DNA of 35,380 bases from assembly GCA_007693535.1 (NCBI GenBank), contig REDK01000092.1, positions 1-35,380 on the forward strand, written 5' to 3'. This DNA is from Chromatiaceae bacterium. GTDB taxonomy: Bacteria > Pseudomonadota > Gammaproteobacteria > Chromatiales > Chromatiaceae. A model generated the notes under the pieces. It worked only from the letters and a program-made list of their open reading frames with translations. It was not told where the DNA came from and ran no database searches. Made by a program: the position numbers and the translations under genes. The first letter of the stretch is position 1; the number at the start of each line of letters is the position of its first letter. Shown piece by piece: positions 15,260 to 24,490 of this stretch.

Positions 15260-16306
15260 TCAGACATCGGCAGCGGCGAGCTGCCCGCTCAGTCGCACCA
15301 GGGCGTCGAGGCGCTCGCGCGCGCCGCCGCTGGCGATCGCCGCATCGGCAGCGGCCATCCCGGCGGCCAGGGTTGCGGCGCGACCGGCGGTATAGATCGC
15401 GGCCCCGGCATTGAGCAGCACGATATCCCGTGCCGGGCCGGGCTGGTTGGCGAGCACGCCCTCGATCATAGCCAGGCTCTGCGCCGGGCCGTCCACCCGG
15501 ATGTGGTCCAGGTTGGCCGGGGTCAGCCCGAACTGCGTCGGTTCGATGCGATAACCGGTGATGCTGCCATCATTGAGTTCAGCCACCGCGGTCGGGGCGG
15601 CGATGCTGATCTCATCGAGTCCGTCCTCAGCATGCACCACCAGCACGTGGCGTGCGCCCAGTGCCTGCAGCACCTGCGCCAGGGGCTCGATCAGGGTCGC
15701 ACTGAAGACCCCGAGCAGCAGGTTGGGTACCGCAGCGGGGTTGGTCAGCGGCCCCAGCACGTTGAAGATGGTGCGCACGCCCAGTTCCCGGCGCGGACCG
15801 ATGGCGTGCTTCATGGCCCCGTGATGGGCTGGGGCGAACATGAAGCCGACGCCAACCTCCCGCACGCAGCGGGTAACCTGGTCCGGGGTGAGATCGAGCC
15901 GGATGCCGGCCGCTTCCAGCAGGTCGGCGCTGCCGGAGCGTGAGGAGACCGAGCGGTTGCCGTGCTTGGCGACGTGGCAGCCGGCGGCGGCGGCGACGAA
16001 CATGCTGGCGGTGGAGACATTGAAGGTGCCAGCGGCATCGCCGCCGGTGCCGACGATGTCCACGCAATGCGCGAGGCCGGTCAGGTCGACCGGGGTGGCC
16101 AGCTCACGCATGACCCCGGCCGCGGCGGCGATCTCGGGCACCGTCTCGCCCTTGAGGCGCAGGGCGACCAGCAGGCCGGCGATCTGGGCCGGGGTGGCGC
16201 CCCCGGTCATGATCTGGCGCATCACCGCGGTCATCTCCGCCGCTGAGAGGTCCTGGCCTTCGATGACGCGGGCGATGGCTTGTTTGATGTCCAGGGTGGG
16301 TTCCAA
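15260..16306 (-). CDS. trpD: Anthranilate phosphoribosyltransferase
   Basis: Transfers phosphoribose from PRPP to anthranilate, the second step of tryptophan synthesis. The 348-residue product has [19 protein letters not shown] for PRPP and magnesium, the [19 protein letters not shown] anthranilate site, [13 protein letters not shown], and the acidic DGLDEIS pair. The frame opens with TTG at 16306, which reads [11 protein letters not shown] in the form expected for the family and has AGAGGG six bases upstream; no in-frame ATG lies nearby before the conserved region. A TTG start may lower expression relative to trpG. The gap to trpG holds a 21-bp repeat array. Confidence 0.95.
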   Translation of the reverse strand: MEPTLDIKQAIARVIEGQDLSAAEMTAVMRQIMTGGATPAQIAGLLVALRLKGETVPEIAAAAGVMRELATPVDLTGLAHCVDIVGTGGDAAGTFNVSTASMFVAAAAGCHVAKHGNRSVSSRSGSADLLEAAGIRLDLTPDQVTRCVREVGVGFMFAPAHHGAMKHAIGPRRELGVRTIFNVLGPLTNPAAVPNLLLGVFSATLIEPLAQVLQALGARHVLVVHAEDGLDEISIAAPTAVAELNDGSITGYRIEPTQFGLTPANLDHIRVDGPAQSLAMIEGVLANQPGPARDIVLLNAGAAIYTAGRAATLAAGMAAADAAIASGGARERLDALVRLSGQLAAADV

Positions 16307-16329
16307 GGCTGGCCCTCTCTTGAGTCGGC

Positions 16330-16386
16330 GCCGCAGGCGCTGGGATTGTTGCCGCAGGCGCTGGGATTGTTGCCGCAGGCGCTGGG
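16330..16386. repeat. 21-bp tandem repeat between trpG and trpD
   Basis: GCCGCAGGCGCTGGGATTGTT occurs twice perfectly (16330-16350, 16351-16371), written here once as a 21-base unit split as GCCGCAGGCG, CTGGGATTGTT; a third partial copy runs 16372-16386 and ends one base before the trpG stop codon. The period keeps the reading frame, so expansion or loss would not disturb a frame crossing it. Confidence 0.93.
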
Positions 16387-16387
16387 T

Positions 16388-16978
16388 CTAGGCGTGCGCG
16401 GCGAGGAAATTGGCAAGCAGCGCGTGGCCCTGTTCGGTGAGGATGGATTCCGGATGAAACTGCACCCCTTCAATGGGGAGGGTGCGGTGGCGCACGCCCA
16501 TGATCTCGTCGCGTGCGCCGGCATCGGTGCAGGTCCAGGCGGTCACCTCCAGGTCGGCCGGCAGGGTGGCGGCGTCGATCACCAGGGAATGATACCGGGT
16601 GGCCTGGAACGGACTGGCCAGCCCGCGAAAGACACCCTGGTCGGTATGGTGGATGGGCGAAGTCTTGCCGTGCATGACCGCCCCGGCGCGCACGATCTCG
16701 CCGCCGAAGGCCTGACCGATGGCCTGATGGCCCAGGCACACCCCGAGCAGTGGGAGGTTGCCGGCCGCGGCCACGGCCTGGATCAGCGGGACCGAGATGC
16801 CGGCTTCGGAGGGGGTGCAGGGGCCAGGAGAGATCACGACCCGCGCCGGGCGCAGGGCCAGCGCCGCGGCGACGTCCAGTTCGTCGTTGCGCACCACCTG
16901 GACCTCAGCCCCCAACTCCCCCAGGTATTGCACCAGGTTGTAGGTGAAGGAGTCGTAGTTGTCGAGCATCAGGACCAT
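16388..16978 (-). CDS. trpG: Anthranilate synthase glutaminase subunit
   Basis: Class I glutamine amidotransferase that supplies ammonia to TrpE for anthranilate synthesis. It may also serve aminodeoxychorismate synthase as PabA. The 196-residue product shows [15 protein letters not shown], the oxyanion [11 protein letters not shown], the nucleophile Cys81 in [10 protein letters not shown], and His175/Glu177 in GVQFHPES, a complete catalytic triad. ATG 16978 matches the family start. trpE is not in the window, as in other gammaproteobacteria with a detached trpGDC cluster. The 188-bp gap upstream must contain its promoter unless it is read through from ptsI. Confidence 0.96.
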   Translation of the reverse strand: MVLMLDNYDSFTYNLVQYLGELGAEVQVVRNDELDVAAALALRPARVVISPGPCTPSEAGISVPLIQAVAAAGNLPLLGVCLGHQAIGQAFGGEIVRAGAVMHGKTSPIHHTDQGVFRGLASPFQATRYHSLVIDAATLPADLEVTAWTCTDAGARDEIMGVRHRTLPIEGVQFHPESILTEQGHALLANFLAAHA

Positions 16979-17166
16979 GGTCGAAGGCGAAGCTGGCGGA
17001 CCAGCGCGCGATGCTACCAGTTCGCCACTGCTGGCCGCCAGCCATCAGCCCATGCCGGCGCTGGTACTGTTTGCGGCCGGGGACGTCGTCGGCGCCATGG
17101 CCAGGCGCGCGGGGTCGGCCAGGCTCAGGCGCGGCTCGCGCCGCCAGCGGATGGGGGCGCCGGGAG

Positions 17167-18927
17167 TCAGGCGTCGCCGGCCGTCGCCAGCGTCTCCAGG
17201 ATCTGGGCCGGGGCCAAGTCATCCAGGTGCGTGGTCATGTGTTCCATGCTGTCGGTCAGGGCGCCGATGTTGCAACGGCGAATCACGTCCTTGACCTCCA
17301 GCAACGAGCCTGGCTGCATGCTCAGTTCGCGCAGGCCGAGCCCCAGGAGTACGCGGGTGTAGCGGGGATCGCCGGCCATCTCACCACACATGCCGACCGG
17401 GGTGCGCGATTCGGCGGCGGCCGCGAGGATGTAGCGGATGAGCCGCAAGACGGCCGGATGCAAGGGTTCGTAGAGGTAGCTGACGCTGTCGTCGCTGCGA
17501 TCGATGGCCAGGGTGTATTGGATCAGGTCGTTGGTGCCGATGGACAGGAAGTCCAGCCGCCGGGCGATGGCGGCGGCGGTCAGCGCTGCGGCCGGGACCT
17601 CGATCATCGCCCCCAGCGGCATCAGCGGGTCATAGGGCAGCCCCTGGCGGCGCAGCGTCCGGCGAGTCTCGTTCACCAGCCCGAGCACGGTCTCGATCTC
17701 GGCGATGGAGGTCACCATCGGCACCAGCATGCGCACCGGTCCAGCGGCCGAGGCGCGCAATACCGCCCGCAGTTGCGGTACGAACAGGGCCGGCTCCTTC
17801 AGACACAGGCGAATGGCACGCAGGCCGAGCGCCGGATTGGCGGTGGCCGCATTGCTGTCGGTGAGGCCTGGGGTCAGTCCCGGGGCCGGCTTGTCGAGAC
17901 CGAGGTCCAGGGTGCGGATGGTCAGCGGGATGCCGTCCAGGGCGCGGATGATGCCGAGATAGGTGGCAAGGTGTTCTTCCTCGTCCGGGGGGCCATTGCG
18001 GTTGAGATAGAGGAACTCGGTCCGGTAGAGCCCAACCCCGGAGGCGCCGTTGGCACGCGCGGCAGCGACATCGCTGGCCAGGTCCAGATTGGCAAGCAGC
18101 ACCACCGGAACCCCGTCGCGACTGGTGGAGGGCTTGCGTAGCAACCGGCGCAGGCGACTGCGGCGCTGCTCGGAACTGGCCAGTCGCTGTCGGTAATGAT
18201 CTAGGATCGCCTGATCGGCGCTGGCCAGGACGGTCCCGGTCTCGGCGTTGACCACCAGCAGTTCGCCGGTGCGCAGCAGGTGTGTGGCATTGTGCACGCC
18301 GACGACGGTGGGGATATCCAGGCTGCGGGCGAGGATCGCGGTATGCGACATCGGTCCACCGCGCTCGGTGACAAAGGCGGCCGCGCCGCGCTGGCGCAGC
18401 AGAATCACATCGGCCGGGGTCAGGTCGCGGGCAACCAGCACGCAGCCGCCGAGGTCGGCATCGGCCGGGGTCGCGTGTGGCGGGTCGTCGTCGAGAAAGA
18501 GCTGGATCTGGCGTACCACGTGATCCACGTCGTCGCGGCGGGTGCGCAGGTACGGGTCATCCATCCGGTCGAAGATCTCGACCAGGGTGTCGCGCTGCAT
18601 CTGCAGCGCCCAACCGGCGTTGACCGCCCGCTCGCGGATCAGGGCGCGGGTGGCATCGACCAGGGCCGAGTCGGTGAGCATCAACAGGTGGGCGTCGATG
18701 AACTCGGCGATATGGACCGGGGTACCGGTTGGGATTTGGGCGCGCACCTGCTCCAGGTGGCGCCGCGCGCGGGCCAGCGCCGCCTCCAGCCGGGCCAGTT
18801 CATCGGGGATGCGCCGGCGCGGGATATTCTCGGTGGCGATGGTTGGATGCCGAGCCAGCAGGTGGGCAGCACCGATGGCGATCGGGCGCGAGCCGCCGAC
18901 GCCGACGCCGAGCAGGGCGGTGGTCAC
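17167..18927 (-). CDS. ptsI: Phosphoenolpyruvate-protein phosphotransferase, PTS Enzyme I
   Basis: Takes phosphate from PEP and passes it to HPr. The 586-residue product has the family order: N-terminal HPr-binding/phosphohistidine domain with active His195 in GGPMSHTAILAR, then the PEP-binding barrel with GLYRTEFLYLNR, GTNDLIQYTLAIDRSDD and TPVGMCGEMAGD carrying the conserved Cys. There is no N-terminal GAF domain, so it resembles sugar-type EI rather than PtsP. The start is GTG at 18927, overlapping the HPr stop by four bases. No PTS permease is encoded nearby, so the chain is probably regulatory. Confidence 0.96.
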   Translation of the reverse strand: MTTALLGVGVGGSRPIAIGAAHLLARHPTIATENIPRRRIPDELARLEAALARARRHLEQVRAQIPTGTPVHIAEFIDAHLLMLTDSALVDATRALIRERAVNAGWALQMQRDTLVEIFDRMDDPYLRTRRDDVDHVVRQIQLFLDDDPPHATPADADLGGCVLVARDLTPADVILLRQRGAAAFVTERGGPMSHTAILARSLDIPTVVGVHNATHLLRTGELLVVNAETGTVLASADQAILDHYRQRLASSEQRRSRLRRLLRKPSTSRDGVPVVLLANLDLASDVAAARANGASGVGLYRTEFLYLNRNGPPDEEEHLATYLGIIRALDGIPLTIRTLDLGLDKPAPGLTPGLTDSNAATANPALGLRAIRLCLKEPALFVPQLRAVLRASAAGPVRMLVPMVTSIAEIETVLGLVNETRRTLRRQGLPYDPLMPLGAMIEVPAAALTAAAIARRLDFLSIGTNDLIQYTLAIDRSDDSVSYLYEPLHPAVLRLIRYILAAAAESRTPVGMCGEMAGDPRYTRVLLGLGLRELSMQPGSLLEVKDVIRRCNIGALTDSMEHMTTHLDDLAPAQILETLATAGDA

Positions 18928-19193
18928 TCGCCCTCCCCGAAGCGGTCGGCGACCAGCTTGGCGAGGGCAGCAGCGGCGGCGGTCTCATCCGGCCCGTCGA
19001 TCTCGACGATGATGTGGGTGCCGCAGGAGGCGGCCAGCATCATCACCCCCATGATGCTCTTGCCGTTGACGCGGCGGCCGTCGCGTTCGACCTGGACGCT
19101 GCTGTGGAAGCCTTCGGCACAGGTGACGAATTTGGCGGCCGCCCGTGCATGCAGTCCCAGCCGGTTGATGATGTCGAGTTCGGTGCGAATCAC
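18924..19193 (-). CDS. Phosphocarrier protein HPr
   Basis: Small phosphocarrier between Enzyme I and the EIIA proteins. The 89-residue product has active His15 in LGLHARAA and Ser46 in VNGKSIMG, the target of HPr kinase, which is encoded in the same cluster. The frame stays open upstream to 19370, but that part is Arg-rich and unlike HPr. GTG 19193 gives exactly the family length and numbering and is chosen, although its ribosome binding site is not clear. It overlaps ptsI and lies 136 bp after the EIIA gene. Confidence 0.93.
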   Translation of the reverse strand: MIRTELDIINRLGLHARAAAKFVTCAEGFHSSVQVERDGRRVNGKSIMGVMMLAASCGTHIIVEIDGPDETAAAAALAKLVADRFGEGE

Positions 19194-19329
19194 TGGCGTT
19201 CGGGGTTCTCGGGAGATAGGGGGCCGACGTCTGCGTGCCGGCCGTGCCCGGCGTCCCAGTCGGATGACCCGGTCGGAGTCCGCCGCCGGCAGCGGCAGGC
19301 GCCGCGCGTGGGCGGCAAGGCGGCCGGTT

Positions 19330-19731
19330 TCAGCAATCGTGCCGGCGTGGGCAGGTGAGCACGCCGTCATGGCCGCCGCTCAATGCCTTCTGGGCCAGCG
19401 CCGGTAGTTCCAGTCCAGCATAGTTCAGGACTCGCACCAGCATCGGCAGGTTCACGCCGGTCAGGATCACGACCTCGCTGCCGGTATCCAGGCGGTTGGC
19501 GACATTGGATGGGGTGGCACCGTAGAGATCGGTCAGGATCAGCAGACCGCCACCACGATCTACCCGCCGGGCGGCCTGCCGGAGCCGTTCCTTTAGCTGA
19601 TCGGGGTCGTCCTGCTCGCTGACGCCGATGGCCAGGGCGGGCAGCGGGCAGCGGCCGAGCATGCGGGTGGCGGTGTCGAGCAGTTCGGCGCCGATACGAT
19701 TATGGGTGATCAGCAGCAGTCCGACGCTCAT
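19330..19731 (-). CDS. PTS EIIA component, mannose/fructose type
   Basis: The 133-residue product matches the EIIA-Man fold: VGLLLITHNRIGAELL with phosphoacceptor His10, GGGLLILTDLYGATPSNVAN, and VVILTGVNLPMLVRVL. In sugar transport such a domain passes phosphate to EIIB. Here no EIIB or membrane EIIC/EIID follows, so it is likely a regulatory phosphate acceptor. The ATG at 19731 overlaps the rapZ stop (ATGA), so the two are translationally coupled. Confidence 0.93.
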   Translation of the reverse strand: MSVGLLLITHNRIGAELLDTATRMLGRCPLPALAIGVSEQDDPDQLKERLRQAARRVDRGGGLLILTDLYGATPSNVANRLDTGSEVVILTGVNLPMLVRVLNYAGLELPALAQKALSGGHDGVLTCPRRHDC

Positions 19732-20606
19732 GGCAATTCGCGATGGCGGACCAGTACCCGGTGACCCAGGGCGCGCAGATGCTGGCGCAGCGCCTCGACC
19801 ATGTAGACCGACCGGTGTTGGCCGCCGGTGCAGCCGATGGCGATGGTGAGATAGCTGCGCCCATCGGTCTCGAAGCGTGGAATCCAGCGCTCCAGGAATT
19901 GGATGAGGTCGGCGCGCATCTGGACCACCTCAGCGGATTGGTCGAGGAACTCGATGATCGGCTGCTCGAGTCCGGTCAGGCGTCGCAATGCCGGCTGCCA
20001 GTAGGGGTTGGGCAGACAGCGCACGTCGAAGACGAAGTCGACGCCGCTGGGCAAGCCGTTCTTGAACCCGAACGACTGCAACAGCACCGATGCCTGAACG
20101 TCGCGACCGCCATGCAGGCTTTCACGCACCAGATCGCGCAGTTCATGCACGTTGGTGTGGGTGCTATCGATATGCACCTCGGCCACCTCGCGCAGCGGGG
20201 CCAGCAGTTCGCGCTCCAGCGCGATGGCCTCGGCCAGGGAGCGATCGCGCTGGGTCAGCGGATGCTTGCGCCGGGTCTCGCTGAAGCGCTGGATCAGCGT
20301 CGCATCGTCAGCCTCGACAAAGACCACCCGCGCATCGACCCCGAGCGCCTCCAGCCCGGCGATCACCTGTGGCAGTTCCGCCAGATGCTGGGGGCCATTG
20401 CGGGCATCGATTCCGACCGCGGTGCCGGTGCTCTGATGACGGCCGTCGGGTTCGGCGGCCTGGTGCACTTCGCCCAGGCCCTGGGCCAGGTGGCGCAGCA
20501 GAAACAGGGGCAGATTGTCGATGCAGGCATAGCCGATGTCTTCGAGCGTGCGCAGCACGACGCTCTTACCGGCCCCAGACAGCCCGCTGATGATAATGAA
20601 GTCCAT
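19728..20606 (-). CDS. rapZ: RNase adapter protein / nucleotide-binding protein RapZ
   Basis: In E. coli RapZ binds the small RNA GlmZ and guides its cleavage by RNase E, adjusting glucosamine-6-phosphate synthesis. The 292-residue product has Walker A in ISGLSGAGKS, VGIDARN as the second nucleotide motif, FVEADDATLIQRFSETRR, and the C-terminal block GCTGGQHRSVYMVE. ATG 20606 fits the family start. A 211-bp gap separates it from hprK, in which I see no feature. Family identity is certain; whether the GlmZ role holds here is inference. Confidence 0.95.
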   Translation of the reverse strand: MDFIIISGLSGAGKSVVLRTLEDIGYACIDNLPLFLLRHLAQGLGEVHQAAEPDGRHQSTGTAVGIDARNGPQHLAELPQVIAGLEALGVDARVVFVEADDATLIQRFSETRRKHPLTQRDRSLAEAIALERELLAPLREVAEVHIDSTHTNVHELRDLVRESLHGGRDVQASVLLQSFGFKNGLPSGVDFVFDVRCLPNPYWQPALRRLTGLEQPIIEFLDQSAEVVQMRADLIQFLERWIPRFETDGRSYLTIAIGCTGGQHRSVYMVEALRQHLRALGHRVLVRHRELP

Positions 20607-20817
20607 GGTCGGCGGCGATCGGATGGCTGGATTCAGGTGGCTCGAGCAGGTGCTGCTAGCTGGCGGCGCGCGGATGCGGGTGGGCAGCGGCGCCGGTCAC
20701 AACCTGCGGTATTCTGGCAGGCTCACACATCGTCTGCCGCGGCCCGGGCCAGCAACGCGGTGTCACGGATGCCGCTCGGTAGCAGCCCGGCTGGGGCAAG
20801 CGCGGTTGCTGTCGGCC

Positions 20818-21879
20818 TCAGGTGTTGGGAGCGGTCGGCCTGGCATTGGCCGGACTGGGGTCGGCTTGACCTGCGCTGGCTTCGTAGCCGGGTGGCAGGT
20901 CGATCCGGCGCAATCCAGCCGCGGCTCGGGCGTCGTCCTCCAGGGCCCGTGCTTGGCGGTCGACCAGATCAATGCCGGCATCGTAGCCGCGTTGGCGCAG
21001 GATCTGATTGCGCACCGCAGTCTCGAGCAACACTGCCAGATTGCGCCCCGGGGCCACCGGCAGGGTGATCTCGGCGACCGCCACATCGAGGATCGTACGT
21101 GCCGAGAGGCTGCCGCGCAGGCGGTCGATCTGGGCCAGTTCGTTCTTGACAAAAGACCGCATGTTGACGATCAGGTTCAGCGTTTCGCGCTGTTGCACGG
21201 CCCCTTCGCCGAACATGGCGCGGATATTCAGCACCCCCAGGCCGCGCACTTCAAGGAAATCCCGCAACAGGGGCGGGCAGCTCCCCTGCAGGGTCTCCGG
21301 GGCGATGCGGGCGAACTCTGGGGCGTCGTCGGCGATTAGCCGATGGCCGCGGGCAATCATTTCCAGGGCCAGTTCGCTCTTGCCGATGCCAGCATCGCCG
21401 ACCAGTAGAACCCCCATCCCGAGGACGGCCAGGAACACCCCGTGCACCACGGCGCGTTCTGCCAGGGCATGCGTGAGGAAATACTGTAGCCGATCGACGA
21501 TCTCCTCGTCGTCGGCCGGCGATCCCAGCAGGGGCGTGCCAGCGGCGGCGGCCGCGGCGAGAAAGGCCGCGTCGGGTTCGATGCCGGCGGCGAAGATGAC
21601 CGCTGCCGGGCGGGCGGCGAACAGCCGTTCGATGGTCTCTCGATAGGCGGGTGGGCTGAGATCGGCGAGATGGGCGATCTCGGCGCACCCGAGTACCTGC
21701 AGTCGATTGGGGTGAATGCAGTTCAGAGAGCCCACTAGGCTCTGCGCGGTCATCCCCCGCGTGCCTCCCTGACTGGCGAGCAGCGGCCAGGGCGCGGCCG
21801 GCGGCGGGGTCAGCCAACGCAGTCGCAGCCTGGGGCCGATGTGTTGCAGCAATCCCTGCAGGGAATGGACGGGCTTCAT
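20818..21879 (-). CDS. hprK: HPr kinase/phosphorylase
   Basis: Phosphorylates HPr on Ser46 using ATP or pyrophosphate and can reverse the reaction. The 353-residue product has an N-terminal domain to about residue 130 and a catalytic domain with His146 (VVHGVFL), Walker A GDAGIGKS (161-168), the ADDAP acidic site (184-185) and the signature LEVRGLGVLNIRAMFGEG with Glu210. All are conserved. The last 30 residues are Ala/Pro-rich and beyond the usual end. It overlaps ptsN by four bases. In proteobacteria this enzyme is usually tied to regulatory PTS, in agreement with the neighbours. Confidence 0.95.
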   Translation of the reverse strand: MKPVHSLQGLLQHIGPRLRLRWLTPPPAAPWPLLASQGGTRGMTAQSLVGSLNCIHPNRLQVLGCAEIAHLADLSPPAYRETIERLFAARPAAVIFAAGIEPDAAFLAAAAAAGTPLLGSPADDEEIVDRLQYFLTHALAERAVVHGVFLAVLGMGVLLVGDAGIGKSELALEMIARGHRLIADDAPEFARIAPETLQGSCPPLLRDFLEVRGLGVLNIRAMFGEGAVQQRETLNLIVNMRSFVKNELAQIDRLRGSLSARTILDVAVAEITLPVAPGRNLAVLLETAVRNQILRQRGYDAGIDLVDRQARALEDDARAAAGLRRIDLPPGYEASAGQADPSPANARPTAPNT

Positions 21880-22349
21880 GGGCCGCTGGGGTTGGTGGCA
21901 GGCGGTTGCAGCAATATCACCCGCAGTTCCTCGGGCGCAGTGGCCTGGCGTAGGGTCTGGCGCAGGTCGGCACTGGTGAACATCTCGGCCAGACTGGCGA
22001 GCAAGCGCAGATGCTCATCGGTGGCCGCCTCCGGCACCAGCAGGGCGAAGGCGAGGTCCACCGGCTGGTTGTCGACGGCGTCGAAGTCGATCCCGCTGCG
22101 CAGTTGGATGAAGGCGCCGAGCGCCTGCTCGACGTCGCTGGCGCGGGCGTGGGGCAGCGCCACGCCATGGCCCAGACCGGTGCTGCCCAGGCGCTCGCGT
22201 TGGAGCAGCCGATCAAACACCGCCGCCGTGGTCAATTGGGGTGAGGCGACGGCGAGCAATTCGGCCAGCGATTCGAGCAGGCGTTTCTTGCTGGTGATCT
22301 CCGCCCGCGCACGGATGCTGGCAGTGGTGATCAGGTTGGGGGGAAGCAT
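21876..22349 (-). CDS. ptsN: Nitrogen-regulatory PTS EIIA
   Basis: EIIA-Ntr receives phosphate from HPr/NPr and controls potassium and nitrogen-related functions by protein contact. The 157-residue product shows EITSKKRLLESLAELLA, LLQRERLGSTGLGHGVALPH with phosphoacceptor His67, and LLVPEAATDEHLRLLASLAEMF. The frame is open to 22529, but ATG 22349 begins the family domain and has GAG upstream. A minus-strand terminator lies 160 bp before it, so ptsN-hprK may have their own promoter. Confidence 0.95.
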   Translation of the reverse strand: MLPPNLITTASIRARAEITSKKRLLESLAELLAVASPQLTTAAVFDRLLQRERLGSTGLGHGVALPHARASDVEQALGAFIQLRSGIDFDAVDNQPVDLAFALLVPEAATDEHLRLLASLAEMFTSADLRQTLRQATAPEELRVILLQPPATNPSGP

Positions 22350-22509
22350 CGGCCTTGGCTCTCGTTGCGGTAGGGGATCGGTCGCTGGTGCCGCGGGGCC
22401 CCGTGGCGATGTCCGGGGGCAGGCGGATGTCGCGACCCGAGCCGATCCCGGGCAAAGACCCCGTGCGCGGCATAGGCCAGGTCCGTCGAGCGCGGCGGGG
22501 ATGGGCAGC

Positions 22510-22544
22510 AAAAACGCCGGAATCGGCATGGGCCGATTCCGGCG
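22510..22544 (-). terminator. Minus-strand terminator between hpf and ptsN
   Basis: CGCCGGAATCGGC (22515-22527) and GCCGATTCCGGCG (22532-22544) form a perfect 13-bp stem with a 4-nt loop. A22510-A22514 give five T on the minus strand. It would end most transcription coming from rpoN-hpf before ptsN. Confidence 0.85.
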
Positions 22545-22590
22545 CGGCGACCGCTGCCGCGCAGCGGTCGGTCTGTCCCGGGCGGGCGGG

Positions 22591-22953
22591 TCAGTCGTGA
22601 ACCTCTTCGTCCTCGGCCTCAGCCAGGGCGGCTGGCGCCTCGGTGTCGATCGGGCTGCGCGGTCCGCGATGGTTCTGGCGCTTCTCCTTGTACTTGATCA
22701 CCTGCCGGTCGAGCTTGTCGATCAGGGTATCGATCGCCGCATACATGTCCTCGTGCACCGAATCAGCAAAGACATTGGCCCCGTTGATGTGCAGCGTGGC
22801 CTCTGCCTTCTGCCGCAGCTTCTCGACGCTGAGCACTACATGGACCTTGATCACATGGTCGAAATGGCGGGCCAGGCGATCGAACTTGCTGTCCACATAG
22901 CCCTTCAGCGGCTCGGTGATATCGACATGATGGCCGGTCAGGTTGATGTGCAT
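22591..22953 (-). CDS. hpf: Ribosome hibernation promoting factor, short form
   Basis: Binds the 30S decoding region in slow growth and helps form inactive 100S ribosome dimers. The 120-residue product starts INLTGHHVDITEPLKGYVDS and contains KFDRLARHFDHVIKVHVVLS and FADSVHEDMYAAIDTLIDKLDRQV, the conserved core. The tail after residue 95 is acidic and variable. It lacks the extra C-terminal domain of the long form. ATG 22953 has GGAG seven bases upstream. It follows rpoN, as in E. coli. Confidence 0.95.
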   Translation of the reverse strand: MHINLTGHHVDITEPLKGYVDSKFDRLARHFDHVIKVHVVLSVEKLRQKAEATLHINGANVFADSVHEDMYAAIDTLIDKLDRQVIKYKEKRQNHRGPRSPIDTEAPAALAEAEDEEVHD

Positions 22954-23044
22954 AGTGTCACTCCGGGGTTAGCAGACGTCGGGGCTGGGGGCAGAACCCG
23001 GGACAGAACCCTTTGGGGGCCGCCGTCACCGGGGCGGAACTGCC

Positions 23045-24490
23045 TCAGGCCAGACGCTTGCGCTCGTTCGAGGGTGGGATACCCATTGCCTCGCGGTACT
23101 TGGCGACGGTACGTCGCGCCACGTTGATGCCCTGCTCCGAAAGGATGCCGGCAATCTTATTATCGCTCAACGGCTTGTTCGGCTGCTCCGCGGCCACGAG
23201 TTTTCGGATGACGGCCCGGATGGCGGTCGAGGAGCATTCCCCGCCGCCGGCAGTACCGACATGGCTGGAGAAGAAGTACTTGAATTCCAAGGTGCCGCGC
23301 GGGGTATGCATATATTTTTGGGTGGTGACCCGCGAGACCGTGGATTCATGCAGTTCCAGCGCCTCGGCCACGTCGCGTAACACCAGCGGGCGCATGGCCT
23401 CTTCGCCAAAGTCGAAAAAATCCTGCTGCAGCTCGACGATCTTCGCGGCGACCCGTAGCACGGTGTCGTTGCGGCTGGCCAGGCTCTTGATGAACCAGCG
23501 CGCCTCCTGGAGATGGCTCTTTAGGCAGAGGTTGTCGGCGGTCTGATCGGCGCGGCGGATCAGGTCCGCATAACCGGCGTTCACCCTGAGTTTAGGCGTT
23601 GTCTCGGGGTTCAGCTCGACCTCCCAGCGCCCGTTGCGACGCCGCACCATCACGTCGGGGATCACATACTCGGGCCGCACCTCGGCAATCAGGGCGCCGG
23701 GGCGCGGTTGCAGCGAGCGGACCAGCAGCAGGGCCGCGCGCAACCCGTCCTCGTCGAGCTGGGTACGGCGGCGCAGGTCGTCGAGATCGTTGCGACCGAG
23801 CGCCGGGAAATGGTTGCTGCAGATACGCATCGCACCGTCGCGTCCGGGTTGTTCGGCGGGCAACTGGCGTAGTTGTAGCAACAGGCATTCGCGCAGGTCG
23901 CGGGCGCCGACCCCGATGGGGTCGAAGGACTGTACCCGATGGAGCACCGCCTCGACCTCGTCGGCCTCCAGGTCCGGCATGGCGATGATCGCCGGCAGTT
24001 CGGCGAGGTCCAGGCGCAGGTAGCCGTCCGCGTCGATCGCGTCGATGAGGGCCTCGGCAATGCTGCGATCACGCCCCTCCAGGCGGCTCAGTTCCAGTTG
24101 CCAGGTCAGATGGTCGTGCAGGGTCTGCGGCGAGGACTGCTGGGCGAACAGGTCGTAGTCATCGCGTCCGTCGCTGCTGCCGCCGGCGAGGGTGTAGGTG
24201 TCGTAGGTGTCGGCCCAGGAGCTGTCTACCGGTAGCTCATCGGGCATGGTGCCGGCATCGGCATGGACCTCTGCGTCGACGCGTGCCTCGGCCCGGTTTG
24301 GCAACCCCGCGTTGCCCTCGCTGACGGTGTCGACGTCCTCGCCGTTCTCGAGCATCAGGTTGGAATCCAGCGCCTCCTGAATCTCGCGTTGCAGGTCGAT
24401 GGTCGAGAGCTGCAGCAGTTTGATCGCCTGCTGCAACTGCGGCGTCATGGTCAGTTGCTGACCAAGCCGGAGTTGGATGGTCTGTTTCAT
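23045..24490 (-). CDS. rpoN: RNA polymerase sigma-54 factor
   Basis: Directs RNA polymerase to -24/-12 promoters that need an ATP-driven activator. The 481-residue product has the Gln-rich region I (MKQTIQLRLGQQLTMTPQLQ and on to about residue 50), an acidic region II, the core-binding middle domain with GVGARDLRECLLLQL, a helix-turn-helix (LVLRDVAEALELHESTVSRV) and the RpoN box ARRTVAKYRE close to the end. The frame extends upstream to 24652, but ATG 24490 gives the exact family N-terminus and has GGAG eight bases before it. A 162-bp gap separates it from lptB. Confidence 0.98.
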   Translation of the reverse strand: MKQTIQLRLGQQLTMTPQLQQAIKLLQLSTIDLQREIQEALDSNLMLENGEDVDTVSEGNAGLPNRAEARVDAEVHADAGTMPDELPVDSSWADTYDTYTLAGGSSDGRDDYDLFAQQSSPQTLHDHLTWQLELSRLEGRDRSIAEALIDAIDADGYLRLDLAELPAIIAMPDLEADEVEAVLHRVQSFDPIGVGARDLRECLLLQLRQLPAEQPGRDGAMRICSNHFPALGRNDLDDLRRRTQLDEDGLRAALLLVRSLQPRPGALIAEVRPEYVIPDVMVRRRNGRWEVELNPETTPKLRVNAGYADLIRRADQTADNLCLKSHLQEARWFIKSLASRNDTVLRVAAKIVELQQDFFDFGEEAMRPLVLRDVAEALELHESTVSRVTTQKYMHTPRGTLEFKYFFSSHVGTAGGGECSSTAIRAVIRKLVAAEQPNKPLSDNKIAGILSEQGINVARRTVAKYREAMGIPPSNERKRLA

